Positions 37,621 to 50,748 of a stretch of DNA of 64,000 nt are shown here, piece by piece. Below the pieces are notes generated by a model that saw only the letters and a program-made list of their open reading frames with translations, was not told the DNA's origin and did no database searches. Within the stretch, counting starts at the first letter, position 1, and each line of letters opens with the position of its first letter. Position numbers and translations under genes: made by a program. Source of the DNA: Euwallacea fornicatus (taxonomy: Eukaryota > Arthropoda > Insecta > Coleoptera > Curculionidae); assembly GCF_040115645.1 (NCBI RefSeq), contig NC_089550.1, positions 1,674,001 to 1,738,000 of the forward strand. The letters are read 5' to 3'.

Positions 37621-40600
37621 AGAATTATCATCTAGAGATGACTTTCAATGATACTCGAACCGAGTTTAGAATCTGAGATAGAGTAATAGTAAGAATAATG
37701 TTGATATTCATAAATGAATCTGCGAAGTGGACAGATATGGATTACTCAAAAGATGAACTAATGTAATACTAAGTTTTAAAGATCTTACATACTGAAACTA
37801 AGACTAATTGCTGGAATATGTGTTTGTTTCACGTATTTTATAACGGGTAGGTTGCTTTCCGAGTGATGGATGGAATAATATAAAGTAATGCTTGTATAAG
37901 CAACAACATTGATTAATGCCGTATTAGTATGGTTTTGATTTCCATACAAGGATTTTCATCTAGAGATTGCATAATATTCTTATACAATAATATAGACACC
38001 TTCACAGTGATTTTATGTTGAACACATGACCACAGAAATCTTATTTTTTACTTTTTAAAAAACCGATTCGATATTTTCTGAACATATTTCAAGTTGAGTG
38101 GTTTGGAACCAATTATATTCACAAAAATGCTATTTCGGAGATTCTATATGCTCAAAACTGCTTTTGAAGTCAACGGTTGAGTCACTGACCAATGCAATTA
38201 TAACTCTTTTACATTTGAAACACAGTTACATATTGCAAGTTTCGTTCGAGTATTGAAAAACTTAAGTGGTGTCGTTGTTTCAAATTTTCGAATTCAATTT
38301 CGAGTAAGTGGACTTGCCTTCCGTGGTCTGTTTAGTCATTTTGAACTTCAAAATTCCCGTGCATCAACTTACGCTACTGCATCAAACGATGATGAAAGAG
38401 AAAACGCGAGTTTCCCAAAAGGTCTATACAATTCGTTCATTTTTAGACGAAAGTAAATAATAGCAATTGACTCAACCAATTGGGTTCGGCCCCTTGCAGT
38501 AAGTCCCCTTGACTCAGCTATCGGGTCATCGGCAGTTAACGTGCTAATTAAAGCAGATGAAAGTCAAAATACTTGAGACACTCATAGACGACAGGCAGGC
38601 AGCTTCTTTAATTTAAAGAACGAAACTGTATTTGCGCTAGGCATAAACAAATTGAGATACCTTTTTGCTGTTCGCCTGTGCTTTTCTTCAAACTTATTTA
38701 ATAACCACAACTTGTTTTTCAGAAAGGTATTTTTAAATACGCATAATCGTCTTCTTCACAAAATATGTAATTCAAATAAGTAGTAAAATTCAGAATTATT
38801 CGGAATTTAGATAAAAAGCAGGTTTCTTCAGTGGAGAAAACACCATTGCATCATATTCTCTAGAACCATAGTGAGCCATAGTTAGGCGAATCTACACCAA
38901 ACTAGAGCCTCAAGTTTCATCTGATTTCTGTGAAATCGTGTAGAGCCCCTCAAAGACCGGTGTAGATTCTCTCACATCTCAACCTCATGTTTTTCGACTT
39001 ATTCTCATCAATCTATAAAATTTTGGCTATTTTTGGTACCCGTGTACGTTCTTTAATAATATAAATATGAGCTCATTGCGATTGTTTGTTTCTCTGAATC
39101 TTTATCTGATGAACTTGAACAGATACTGAGATAATCGCTGAAACTGTTTTAGGACTTTGCTCGTAAAGATATCTTCGAAATAAGTGTGTCTTAAAAAAAA
39201 ATCAGATTAATCGCATATACGACCTCTAGGACGTTTTGAAAACAAGCGGGGTTATTTAAACACGCATTTTTAGAATCCCATCATTTACGGGACTGAATTA
39301 ATGTCCATGATCTCGGGATTTTAGGAGGTTGTGGAGAGGGAATTTTTGAGAGAGAAACCCGGCTCCCATACTAACTAACAATAATTACTAGGACACCGAG
39401 CCTGCAGCAGTTACCTTGAACACAATCCGACACTCCTGCAGCAATCAATTTCCCTGCTGCAATGCCACAAATGAAGGACCCCATAAAGTTGTTATTATGG
39501 ACTTCCGTCTGAGAAGAATACACACCGAATGGCAACGGGAACGTACCATAAACCAATCTAAAACAAAATTAAGCCCGTTTGATGTACAGTTAATAATAGC
39601 TTCAAACTTTCATAACAAACTGCTTCAGCCTTCGTTTCCTCCATTAATTTACCAATCACTCAATACGGCAGTAATAAAAATCGTAATGAATACTATTAAA
39701 TTAAAATAAATATTACATTAGAACCGTACAACTCTGAGTATTGTTTCAGCTGGGAACTGCTTGTCACGACTCATAGATACCTCCAGGACACATTAGTTTG
39801 AACTTAAAACTCGTGCGAAAATAATTTACATACAACTCGTTTTTTGGTAAATTTTAGAGAATTTTGTGATAGGACGGACGAAGAAGTTGATTGAGTTGCC
39901 TCGGATTGGAGCTACGGAGCGTTGAGAAATGACAGTGAAGAAATAGCGTGATTAGCAGTAGCTCCCTATAAATACTATTAATATTTACTATTTCTTTAGC
40001 GCCAGCATGCAGTGTAATATAATGGTGTAGGAAGAGAGAAAAGTTTTTAAATGTCACTGAATGTGTGTCAATGCGGCCGTAATATGGGCGCAGCCTTAAT
40101 ATCGTAACAGTTTGTATTATCTTGGCGCGTGCAGGGAGCAGTTTGCCATTATTCGCGTTATTTCCCTGGGAAATTTCAGATACCAGCTGGTGGTCTCTTC
40201 ATCGTCGAAACCCGAGCTTAAAATAACAGAAACACATTAATTCCAAATCCAAAACATTCAAGCGCAGCAGAATAGAGAATCCATTAGACGTCACGTGAAA
40301 AATCAGTTCGGGTGCTCTTTACCTCGCATAGCAAAAGTCCATGAGCGTAAAGATTCATTCCTACCATAAATTCGGCGTCAAAAAGTGTCACCACTCAAAT
40401 CTGGCATAGACAAAGAGGTTCCCCTATTTTGCTCCAGAAATATATTTATCTCCACCTATTTATTACAAAAGGACGAGATAAATAGCAGGAAATACCGGGA
40501 GCAAAGACAAATATGTTATTGCTGGGATGGCTCTAAAGAATATTAATATGTAATGTCGGGAGTCCTCCACCCTGATGGAGTTGTACCCACTTTCGTGGTT

Positions 40601-41343
40601 ACATGTTAGGAATAATTTACGGCTTCCGGGCATGTATATCGGGCGGTTAATGAACTGTGAAATTTTTATTTTAAATAAAAATTAAAAAATAAATTTGTAG
40701 GCACTGTCTAGAATTTATCGTTCGCCTCCTTGCGAGCAAAACGCCAGAAACTTGTCTGTCACTGCTGCCAGCTTTGTCTATTCCAATAAGGAGACTGGGC
40801 AGAAGTCTCATCCGAAATTTAGAGAAATCAACACAAATCGACGGCGACTGACCATCATAATTAGTAATCAAGTTTCGAAAAAAATCCTCGATAAAAAAAC
40901 GAAGACTATTATTAACTATGTGTAGACCCTGGTAACAACACTATGGCTGAAACTGCTGAAATTGACATAACTGTCACAACGGTACGTATACGTACCGTGG
41001 ACAGAACTACGTATAAAACTACGCATATTCGGACACAATAACGTTGCTTATTTGACAAACTAATGCCAGTGCCAGAAGTTTCTGTTCCACTGACGTTATG
41101 AAATTTTCTCACACAATGAAAGGCAGAAAACGTACCCAACTGTGTAAAAGAACGTAACAGGGATACTCGCGCGTTTCCTGTAGTCATGTACGTTCTTGTT
41201 TATGATGTGCTTCGAATATCTAATGACGTACCCTGTTCATAGGTACCTTGAACAAAGCTATCCATCCTAATTTTGCGTTTGTGTCTGACAGTTACGTCAT
41301 TTTGGGCACATACGAATCCGTTTGTCGTTGTACTTTACAATCA
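37621..41343. other. No gene recognised
   Basis: The longest frame, at 39416-39709 (97 codons), is matched by a 61-codon antisense frame and has no family resemblance. No repeat structure was evident. Confidence 0.4.
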
Positions 41344-41345
41344 TA

Positions 41346-41987
41346 CAAGGAGTGATCAAAAAGTTGCAAGACTAATACTTAAAAACTTTATTTAAAAATA
41401 TTCACAATAATTCAACGTTGTCTCCTTCGAAGTAGCCCCCTTGACAACATATGCACTTCTCCCAATATCATTTCCGCTGGTGGAAGGTTCCTGAGAACTG
41501 TTCTTGTGAAATGCCGTTCAGCTCTTCCAGCGATTTTTCTTTCATGTTTTCAATCGAATCAAACCGCTGCTCTTTCAAAGGTCTCTTGAGTGTGGGAAAC
41601 GAGAAAAGTTTCGCAGAGGCCAAGTCTGGTGAGCGGGGAGGCTGAGGGATGACAGTCGTGCCGCTTTTCGTGCGGAAAATGTGAATTCGTAACGCTGAGT
41701 AAACTGGTGAGTTGTCATGGTGTCGCACCCGATGTCCACTTCGCCACAGCTTCATTAAAAAAATTATGAATATACCAGTTCTCCTTTTACCTTTCCCAAC
41801 TTCGTTCAAATTCATCTTGCGGAATATCGAAAAATTTCGAAGCGCGGAAAGCTCGTTCTAGAAAATCGGTTGCGACTTCACGAAAACGAACAAATTGAGA
41901 ATCGGAAAAAACTGTATAGCTGAGTCGTACTGAGTCTCACGACGTTGATTCACAGTTACAAATCCAGGAACTTTTTTATCACCCTCG
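41346..41987 (-). mobile_element. Internally deleted mariner-type element, second lineage
   Basis: The ends are CAAGGAGTGATCAAAAAGTT at 41346 and, reversed from 41987, CGAGGGTGATAAAAAAGTTC, with TA on each side (41344-41345, 41988-41989). These differ from the CGAGGATAGTCC ends of the other two mariners. The 642-bp body holds the C-terminal half of a transposase on the minus strand (41407-41815). About half the length expected of a mariner is missing, from the N-terminal and first catalytic regions. Confidence 0.82.
41407..41815 (-). pseudogene. mariner-type transposase C-terminal remnant
   Basis: The minus-strand frame gives HHDNSPVYSALRIHIF (second catalytic Asp in HDN), IPQPPRSPDLASAKLFSFP, LKEQRFDSIENMKEKSLEEL and, past a stop near 41468, YWEKCICCQGGYFEGDN close to the natural end. 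This is the order expected of a DD34D mariner transposase. In SPDLAPCDFF-type motifs the third catalytic Asp follows two residues after the Pro; here it reads SPDLASAKLF, so that Asp is replaced by Lys. With the first Asp region deleted as well, it cannot be active. Confidence 0.82.
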
Positions 41988-41989
41988 TA

Positions 41990-44848
41990 AGTAGGCACAA
42001 AAATGTTTATTAGGCGTGTGTGGGTGCCAAGGCACCTACACAGCTAGTGTGAAACGACCCTGGCCACTTTTGAAAGTTTTCAATGTTCACTAGACGTGCA
42101 AACATCACCATTCTACCAAATCAAAAACCAGATTGTTAAAACTTTCAAATTGTACTAGTTATCCAACTCATTTCATTAAAGCTAATCCATCGAAAATCTC
42201 TTTGCAACTTATCGATTTAAAATTCTAATAAGCCCGATCAGCAGCCAGTTAAAAACGCTATTACGTATTAGCATAATACTGTGTCAGGTTTCGGTCATGA
42301 AGACAAGAAAATTAATAACAATACAGATTAAACCCAGAAAGACAAGTTCTGAATATTAAAGTCGCCTTAATCTCTCGTAATAGATGTATAGTTCGGTCGA
42401 GGCGAGGCGTAATACCGGTAGCTTCATGAATAAATTTTGACGGTCACTAATACGGCCTGAAAAGAATTTTAATATGGTTCTTTCTAAACGAAATTACTGG
42501 TAGATGCTTGTGGAGATGGGGCTTAATGGTCCACTATTTTAATTGGTCAATTTTTAGCGCTAGAGATGATGTTTTTGCGCAAAACTGCCCATTCAAGGAG
42601 GAATGGTTCTTGCTATCATAACAATGGAATTCGCGTGTTGATAATCTCGTAAAACTTAAAAACTGGAACTATCTGAAGCTACTTATTCCTAACGACTTTC
42701 CATAAATTAACCGGTATCACCTTAATAGACCAATTAAAGGGGCCCCCACATTAATTTGTTGTTTGTGAGAAATTGCTCAGCAGGTTCCCGATTAGATACT
42801 GTTAATTAAAACACAAGCACATGTAAATTCAAAGTATACATTATATACCACCTTGTTAAGTTATTTAAATCGTATGTATCTACTTCGATGAAGCGTCAGA
42901 TCTATTAGGCTTGCCTCGGTTGGTACCAATAAACTTCCTCAAATTCCGGGCTTTTTAAAGTATTTCAGGTTAGTGGCGAAATCAATTTGAGCTCGAAATT
43001 CGCCGCAAAATAAAACAATTTTCCCCAATAGCTACGGCAATGAATCATGTTTCGTGATAACGGTGTTCCAGTGAAAAGCGAAACATGTCGAGCCATGAGC
43101 GTGACTAATTTATACAGGTCGACTGTAATAAATAAAAAACAAATATCTAAATGTTGTCACTAGTCGATAGTTTGTTTAAAGTCTATATGGAGAAACGCTG
43201 GTCCGATAGGCACATGGTGCTTTTATTTACCACGAAGGTAATAGGTAATCTGTGTAGGGAGATAAGGACGTGAGTCTGGTGATGAAATGCTTCAGTAGTT
43301 GCCTGCTGACGAAACAAGTTATTTGGGTTAGTGTAAGATAGAACATCGGAATTCTATGGATGATGGATAGTACCAACTTGAAGCAGGAAAAGCTAACGCC
43401 CCTGAAAGTGGGTTCTGGGACAGCGTAGCATTTCTTAAAATTGGAAAGTTCGATTCATCGTGGCCGGCTCCAGAACCGTCACTCCTCCAAGGATCGCGAA
43501 AATTTAACGAGCTTTAAAGTTCGTTCTTTCCATGGGCCGCGAACCTGTAAATCTGCAGCTATAAGAAATGACGCACGCTAAAACTCTTTATATACAGCAA
43601 TAGCCGAGTAAAAAATCCATCGTGACCCAAGTATACCACATAAATAAATTACGAAATATTATTTGTCCCGTTAGGCAGAAGCGAGTCTGAAATATTACAG
43701 ATAATAAGTCCATCAGAGAGCTCTTCTACGAAGCGAGATACGAAGCCTGAAACACGAACTTAAGAAGCAATTAGCATGCATAATGGAAGCAACTTTCTTC
43801 AAATATTTTAAATTGTTTTACAGCTCAAACCACCATTCCTGGACTGGGAATTATTCGGTATTGTATGTGAAGATGGAAAAAATTGCGAGCGAAGCCATAA
43901 CGCTAGAGGAACCCTGTCGATCGTTAAAGAGACAAATGGCCGTCATTACAGCATTATGCAAACTAATATCTCATAAAAGATTAATTTTATGATACATTAT
44001 AGAGTGATAAAAACGGTGTTAACTTCTTTTTAATGGAAAAACTGGTTGTTTGAGATTCTAATTATTATGTCCCTTATTAATATGTCCACTGCCGTGTCAA
44101 TATAAAAGATTTATCGTGAATTCACTGTGACTATATTAAGAAGACGAGTTCCTTCGCGCCATAAATCCTCCGGGATGTCTATATTGTTTAAAACCGATTT
44201 CGCTACCAGAAGAGTAAATCAAAAATTTAATGGGTCTATGCCTAGTTCTGTCAACATCACAGGAACATGCTTTGCGCTTTATGACTGTAACAATGAGAAT
44301 GTGCCGGCAGATAAAGATTTCTCGTTGCAGACCGCTTAAAAGCATTCCGTCTTTAATGGCCGAGGTAATAGGGACCTGGAATGTATTACGTTTATGAATT
44401 ATAGAAATCATTAAATTAGGAAAGACTGTACCTTGGGGAAATGCGAAGATTTTCTCATGGAAAGGGCAGGAAAAAAACTCATGGATTTTCTTCCCTCCCT
44501 TCATTTTTCTTGCATTATACCGTCAATTAATCATTGAAGAAGTCGAGGTTTCTTACCAGAGGGATATCAGATATTCAATAATTATTGTTTTCTTTCAAAT
44601 AAGGTTCAATTTTCGAAAATGATCAGGCACAGAGGCGGATTTGGGGGTGATGACAAATGAGTTTTGCCTGACAATGGCCTGATTTCCTATAAAATTATCC
44701 TTTGAAAACCTCAGATGAATTCTTTCATTCGACAAGAAAAGACGTGAACGTGGAAAAACTCGATACATTTTATAAGCTCTTCTTCACCTGCTTCTCACTG
44801 ATCAGCGCAACATAAGATTTTAATTTAAGATCGGACTTTTTAATCTTT
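41990..44848. other. No gene recognised
   Basis: A short hairpin, GTGTGGGTGCC-AA-GGCACCTACAC, lies at 42018-42041 just outside the mariner end. Frames at 44127-44339 (plus) and 44136-44504 (minus) overlap almost exactly, a mirror typical of chance openness. No other feature could be supported. Confidence 0.4.
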
Positions 44849-45050
44849 ACGCGGAAGTAGATACAATGAATATGAAATAAGTAATAAAATTACATAATGG
44901 AAATTTGTATGCAAATCCGGTTTGCGGTCATTCTACTGACTGCAATTGATTATTACAGATAGGTAGGGAATGAAATGGAACATAAATAGCCACAAAATAA
45001 ACCAGATAATTGAAGAAATTAAGCAAAAAATTAGGCTTGAAATAGGGGTC
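44849..45050 (+). repeat. Single arm of the GCGGAAGTAG foldback family
   Basis: This 0.2 kb segment matches both arms of the foldback at 50352-50748: GCGGAAGTAG, AAATAAGTAATAAAATTACA, TTTGCGGTCATTCTACTGAC, TGCAATTGATTATTACAGAT, and GAAATTAAGCAAAAAATTAG at the end. Only one arm is present, so it is either half of a foldback or the unit from which the foldback was built. Confidence 0.65.
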
Positions 45051-45494
45051 AAATTCAACATATGGTGTAATGCATTATATACATTGTTTACGAAAAGTTC
45101 GGCAACCATGAAATATCTCGAAAAACACCCATGTTCTTAAAAAATACTTTACGTTTAAAATTGTCACCAATCTGCGTCGTTCGGTAACATACGAGGTGCA
45201 CCAGAAAGTAGCAAGAGAAAGCAGAGAAAAGCAAAGAAAATGTCATAAAAAATTTGCAATTCCATAACAAAAAACATAACTTTACTTCACTGTAGTTTGT
45301 GACGCATCTCATATATTTCTGAATACCGCAGAATGGTAGAACTTCTAAAACTAAATCAACTTTTATATAAAGTATTTTTTAGTAAATTGTATATATTTAG
45401 AGATATTTCAGGGTTCTCAGACTTTTCTTACACAACGTATCTGTGTTGACTATGAGTCATATTTTAAAATGATATCTTTAACCTGAACTAACTC

Positions 45495-46110
45495 GCACTC
45501 AAAGTATCTTCAAATGGCTTGAAAATTGAAAAGAAATTTAACGAATTTTTGGCTTTGAGCTTCCTTCTAAAAAGCTATGAGTTTGGCTCCAAACTGGCCA
45601 AAAGACTTGAAATATTAAATTTCATTTAAATGTCAGAAATAAGGACGTCTCTTAAGGGGCGGAAAATCTGGATAATGTAATTCATATTTTTTGTCTTGGA
45701 CATTAAGAAAATTTACGATTTTTTGAGTTTTAAATGCACAATTGAAGATATTCTTTGAAATTGGAAAAGTGCCACATTCTATGATATATCGGAAATAAAA
45801 ATCCATTTAAACGTCAAAAACGTAATTCACCCTTATTTTGAGTACCAATAAATTTCACTACATTTTGACTTTTAGATACGCAACTGAATACTAAAGAGCT
45901 TGTTATTTAGCCATTAAATTACAAAATAAAATTTAAATGTCGGAAACTAGAATTCGTTTGAATGTCAAAATCATGAGCGCCTCGTAACGGGTTGAAAATA
46001 ATAACAAGATAATGTCAATATATATTTTTTTAAACACTGGACTAGAAATGGAATGGACTCTCAATTTTTGAAAAATAAATGCTTTTTTAAAAATTTTTTC
46101 CAGCTTTTTT
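45495..46110. repeat. Diverged tandem array, period about 150-180 bp
   Basis: CATTTAAATGTCAGAAATAA (45623), CATTTAAACGTCAAAAACGT (45805) and GTTTGAATGTCAAAATCATG (45956) are phased copies. The first and third are followed by CGTCTCTTAAGGGGCGGAAA and CGCCTCGTAACGGGTTGAAA respectively. TTTTGAGTTTTAAATGCACA (45720) and TTTTGACTTTTAGATACGCA (45859) are a second phased pair. It is too diverged and indel-rich to be coding. Confidence 0.55.
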
Positions 46111-48457
46111 GATCTAATCGTCAAATGAACGTAAAGTTAGGACTTCAAAAGTCTTGCTTCCGCCAAGTAAGGCTATAGTATTCTGGTAGTAGCAAAGCGG
46201 CGAGACTGAAGTCTCGTGATTGGACCCTTAGGGGCTTCGATCACTCCACAATCCACTTCATTCCACTCCATGTGGACCCCTTCCCCGTCTGCAAAATGGC
46301 TCGTCCTTTTTATTAAGGAGAGTATCAAGAGCCGGAAGTTGTTCCCAAAGGAGATGGGAGGCGTCGAATATATTGAGCTTAAAATGTACCACCCATTGCA
46401 CATTCTCAGGAGATAGCATGAGAATTTTTTTTTACACGAAGTGTTGAACCTTCAAGGACCTGTGAGGACTATCACAAGGCCCCTACTACATTGCTTAATC
46501 ACCATTAAACTTTTGATTTGCTTATTTCATCGGTTATACGTGAATGAAGTTGCTGCTTTCGCTGCTTCAAGCGGGTGCGCGAGGCAAGAGGCAGCTTCGG
46601 TCGAGTTATCAGAGATGCATTCGGGCGTCTAACCAAGTGACTTTTTCTTGATAAATGTCTTCAGTGAATAAAACGTGAATAATAAAAATAAAATAGTTAT
46701 GTATTTACTAACACACAAAAATTACAATTTCGCTTCTCCCACTGAAAATCTCCTTAAAACAGCAACATCACAATGGTTCCTAATTTCCAAACATGATCGT
46801 CCATAGGTGATGGACGGCTATGTTTAATGGCTATAATGAGATTATGCCTATTCATAAATAAACGTATTAGAAAATAATTCCTCCATTGTATTCGATGAAT
46901 ATGAAATGCGGGATATTTTGGCAAACGGATAATTAATCAGTTTTGCATTAATCAAGCAGAATTATTTCACGTTTAGTTATGCGGAACGGTTTTAATTGTG
47001 CCATTCTAGATTATGTGGCATTTTATAATAATGCATTTTCTTTTTCAGTGTAAGTACATTTAGATGTAAAAACTGAAAGCCTGTAATTTAGGTTTCCAGA
47101 TGGCGTGCTTCTTGGAGTTACGGTAGGAACTCTGTAATTGTTGAATGAATTTTTTAAAGGTGTTTCATACATTTGAATCTATTTTAAGGCATGCTATTGA
47201 GGTTTCTTCCAAAGCAATCTTAGTCATTTTGATAAATAAATATTTTTGCTTTCGATGCCAGAATTTTAACCCCATTTAGAGTAAACTTGAATAAAATCCA
47301 AAAGCTTATTTTCAAATACAAACTTCAGCAGCTTTCCTCCTCATCATCGTTTTTCATTCTCTCATATCTCCCCCGTCAGAATTTCACATTAATTCCCAAA
47401 ATCCTCTTCACATTTTTGCAGATTTTAACGCTCTGATTCACTGCTAACAAACTAATTCCGCAAACTATTAATTTAGAATTATAAATAAAAGATAAAGTGT
47501 TACTAAGGCGACTAGCAGTCTGATCCATCATCAGGTACGATTTACAAACAATGGAAACACACGTAGGTATTATTTCAGTTACTCAAGGATTATATCGCTG
47601 ATTCCACTTATCTCACACATATTTCGCAATAGTTAAACACAGGTAATGGGTTCAAAATCACGAAGTGATGAAGGATGATTATTTGTTTCTTGTTCCCCAT
47701 CATAAAGAATAAGACTAGCAGAAAAAGCTTTGTTTTTGAGCTTTTAGAAAGACACGATTCGAAAGGATTTTCGCTACATTGCTAAATTATTGTGCAATAA
47801 TTGATAATACTCAAGGTATCTGATAAGTACGCGTTTATCGTTCAAAATTAGGGATTTATCAGTGAATAAAAGAAACGAGAAACTGCGACTCAAACTAACA
47901 TATTGCGACGTATAAATCAATAGTATTTCGAATATTTATGATATATGTAAGTGATGAGAGACAATAAGTTTCATGTTGTCCTATTTATCCATCAACTTAT
48001 CGTACATACTTGATCTAGTGATGATTTAGTGATACGCGTCATGCATATTATTAGAGTGTCAAGGAGATTGGAGGAAAAAAACTACTCGAATTTATTTCTT
48101 AATAATTAAAAAATGCCCTTTGTGCAACCTTGAAACTGAAAACTCGCGATCTTCACATGAACTTGTGATTTTGCATGTCGGTTTTGAAGTTCAGATAATG
48201 CAACGGATGCAGTCTCAAGAACCTTACGGGTGTCTGCACTAGTGTAACTCCCAATCGCAATTTGAAATCAAAGGAATCCGAAACTCGTGTTGCTTCGAAT
48301 AATCTTTAAATTCTCTTTTCTGGAGAATTGTGTAGTTAGTTAGAGTATTTATCTTTTGAATATTGTAAATTTTTCAAATTTCAAATACTAGGTACCTTAA
48401 GTACCTAGGTAGCACATTTATGACCGTCAGATTCAACCCCGGCATATACAAGATCAC
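46111..48457. other. No gene recognised
   Basis: 46170-46640 is relatively GC-rich and open in several frames on both strands (46173-46403 minus, 46216-46416 and 46441-46632 plus), but no family is recognisable. The remainder is AT-rich. A short palindrome, CTAGGTAC-CTTAA-GTACCTAG, lies at about 48389-48409. Confidence 0.35.
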
Positions 48458-48841
48458 ATGGAAGGAGTACGAGTATTTTATGGTCTACAGTGGACATACG
48501 ATTGGTACCAGTGTGTGTGCGAGCATACGGGACAGAATTTCGAACCGATACAACGTACGTTTCATCAAAAGGCAACAGCGTTTCTTCTATTAAATCCAGA
48601 CGAATACAAAAGAGCCATTAAAGTTGCACTCGGATTATACGGAAAAGACTCCGATTGTTCTAACTACATTTTACTATTCACCAGAGCCGGCGCAGATGTG
48701 AGGGGCTACGCGAGTGGGGGCGAATTAGGCATTGAAGGTCGAAAGAGGGTTAGGGATGGGAGTGACCTACAAGGATTTACATGGAGAAATTACCCAAAAC
48801 CTCCTAGCACATATACTCTGATTTTCGCCGATTTCGAATGA
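48458..48841 (+). other. Unassigned 127-codon open frame
   Basis: Tied for the longest frame in the window. It starts MEGVRVFYGLQWTYDWYQCV and ends in a Pro/Tyr-rich stretch. There is no signal peptide, no transmembrane segment and no repeat. Its base composition is somewhat richer in GC than its flanks. I recognise no family in this frame. It has no obvious splice sites, promoter or neighbour to support it, and a frame of this length can arise by chance in 64 kb. It may be a decayed exon or transposon piece. Confidence 0.15.
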
Positions 48842-50351
48842 TAGAAAACAGAAACCCTTTTCCTAGTTTTGTTAGGTAGCAACGCTTAAAACTACCTGAC
48901 TATAGTGGTCTAATACAGCCTCGAGACTAAATTAGTTCAACAACTTTACTGTGTAGTTCATATAGATAGATTCCTAATAATACTCATTCATTGTGCAATC
49001 TATCTAATGGTTTTCTAAGTATTTTATAGCAGCAGAGAATCTTCGACAATTTAAAGTGAAATGGCAGGAAATTGATTCCGCACAATGCATGAATTTCGAA
49101 CGTGCTTGCTATATTATAAAGTTTCTATATTTCTGTCATTTCGAGGTATACGTGAGTCGGAAACTTTAAGAAGTTTTCTCAGACCAAAATGCATATTATA
49201 AAAATGTCTAAAAGGGATATCGAGAACGACGAAAGTATGCTTTTATTAAAATCTATTCCCAGATATTTTTAGGGTCGCATATACAAAACCTCGATAATAT
49301 ATTTAAACGGGGATTATGTTGTTTGCATGCGGATTTGTCGAAGGTTGGCTTTATACATTTTTATTGCTGCGATGTTTGCGTCAAAAGACAAAAGACGATT
49401 GTCCTAGATACATAGAAATTTTCCAGTTTTCCTGTTTCTTCTTGTAGGAGGACCTTGACCACACTTCTTCCTCGTGGACTAAATAATTAGACAGGGGCGT
49501 GCTAAATTTGCATCTCCTGAAGCCAGACCTGTCATGCATCCGAACATATACCTCGAGGTCTTAAAAAATTCATCCTGTACCTGACTTGACTATAAACGAA
49601 TACTACGCTAGTGTAACAGATTTTCCCGTAAGGCAGATAGCAAGAGGATAATAACTCTAATTTGGACAATGCAGGTATAAATCCGTTTTTGGTGCATGAT
49701 GGCGGAATTCTTTATTACTTATTTATGTAAGCGTGGGAAAAACGAGATGACCGTTCCGCATTTTATAGTTCTAAGAAGATGATATTTTTCATCTTTTATT
49801 TGCTTTATGTACTAAGAATTGGTCCACATGCCCAAACGTACAATTAAAAGCCGAATATATGGAAAGAAAGTGGTCTCTAATGCATGTTTGACCACTGCAC
49901 CGTGACATTAATAAACCATTTACATTAGTTATGGTAATGCCTCAAACGGGTTACAAAATAATGTATGTTATTATGACACAAGGTACCCAACGATCAATTT
50001 TTCGCTGTCATGGAGTTAAATTGGGGCTCTTAGGACTTAAAACACCCTTCCTTTCCGTTTTTGTTTTATTTCAAAATTTTTATTTCGTTCTGATTGTAGA
50101 GCTGTTTTTAAGTGTTATAAAATAAGGAAAGTTGATTATTACTCGAAATGCATTTTGTGACTTTTTTTTATTGGTAGTGAAGAATTTGATATGGTTCTAA
50201 AATAGCCCCCAGTGCTTTAACTTTACGCTTCTACAAGAAGAAAGTTTTGACCTGGAGGTAATTCGGACTAATTCGAGAGTCAATTTGGAACGAAAACCAA
50301 ATCTAAAATATATTTTCTGTGAGAAATAATTCAAGGATTTTTAGCATTTCC
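48842..50351. other. No gene recognised
   Basis: AT-rich sequence with only short frames. A lone reverse-oriented CAGGATG-type end occurs near 49574 (CATCCTGTACC). Confidence 0.4.
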
Positions 50352-50748
50352 GTAGAAGTAGGTGGAATGAAATTTGCAAGCAAATCTGCTTTGCGGTCAT
50401 TCCATTAGCTGCAATTGATTATACAGATAGATGGAGAATAAAATTGAGCATAAATAACCACAAAATGAAGCAGGTAATTAAAGGAATTGACCACAAAATG
50501 CGATTTGGTTTAGAAATGTGAATCAATATGTTGGCTTTGACTCACATTTCAAAACCAAATCTAATTTTTTGCTTAATTTCTTCTATTATCTGATTCATTT
50601 TATGGCCATTTATGCTCAATTTCAATATCTGCCTCTATGTAATAATAAATTGCAACCAAGAGAATGACCACAAATCAGATTGGCTTGCAAGTTTATGTTT
50701 TGTAGTTTTATTACTTACTTCATGTTGGTTGAGTCTACTTCTGCGTAA
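50352..50748. mobile_element. 397-bp foldback element (GCGGAAGTAG family)
   Basis: The left arm (50352-50525) and right arm (50537-50748) are reverse complements around an 11-bp loop. Paired blocks include CGTAGAAGTAG with CTACTTCTGCG, GCAATTGATTATACAGATAG with its counterpart near 50640-50655, and AGAAATGTGA with TCACATTTC next to the loop. The right arm has about 38 bp (a TACTTACTTCATGTTGGTT region) that the left arm lacks. The single-arm copy at 44849-45050 has the equivalent of that stretch, so the left arm lost it. No coding content, and no clear target duplication was found. Confidence 0.72.

Noticed and set aside
44127..44504. Overlapping plus (70 codons) and minus (122 codons) frames
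   Set aside because: Mirrored openness on both strands with no motif is typical of chance.
48421..48560. Alternate-frame peptide PGIYKITWKEYEYFMVY followed by SGHT, reminiscent of a GIY-YIG nuclease start
   Set aside because: Only the first motif is suggestive; the Y-x-G-x-T and later Arg/Glu residues do not line up, and the frame soon hits stops.
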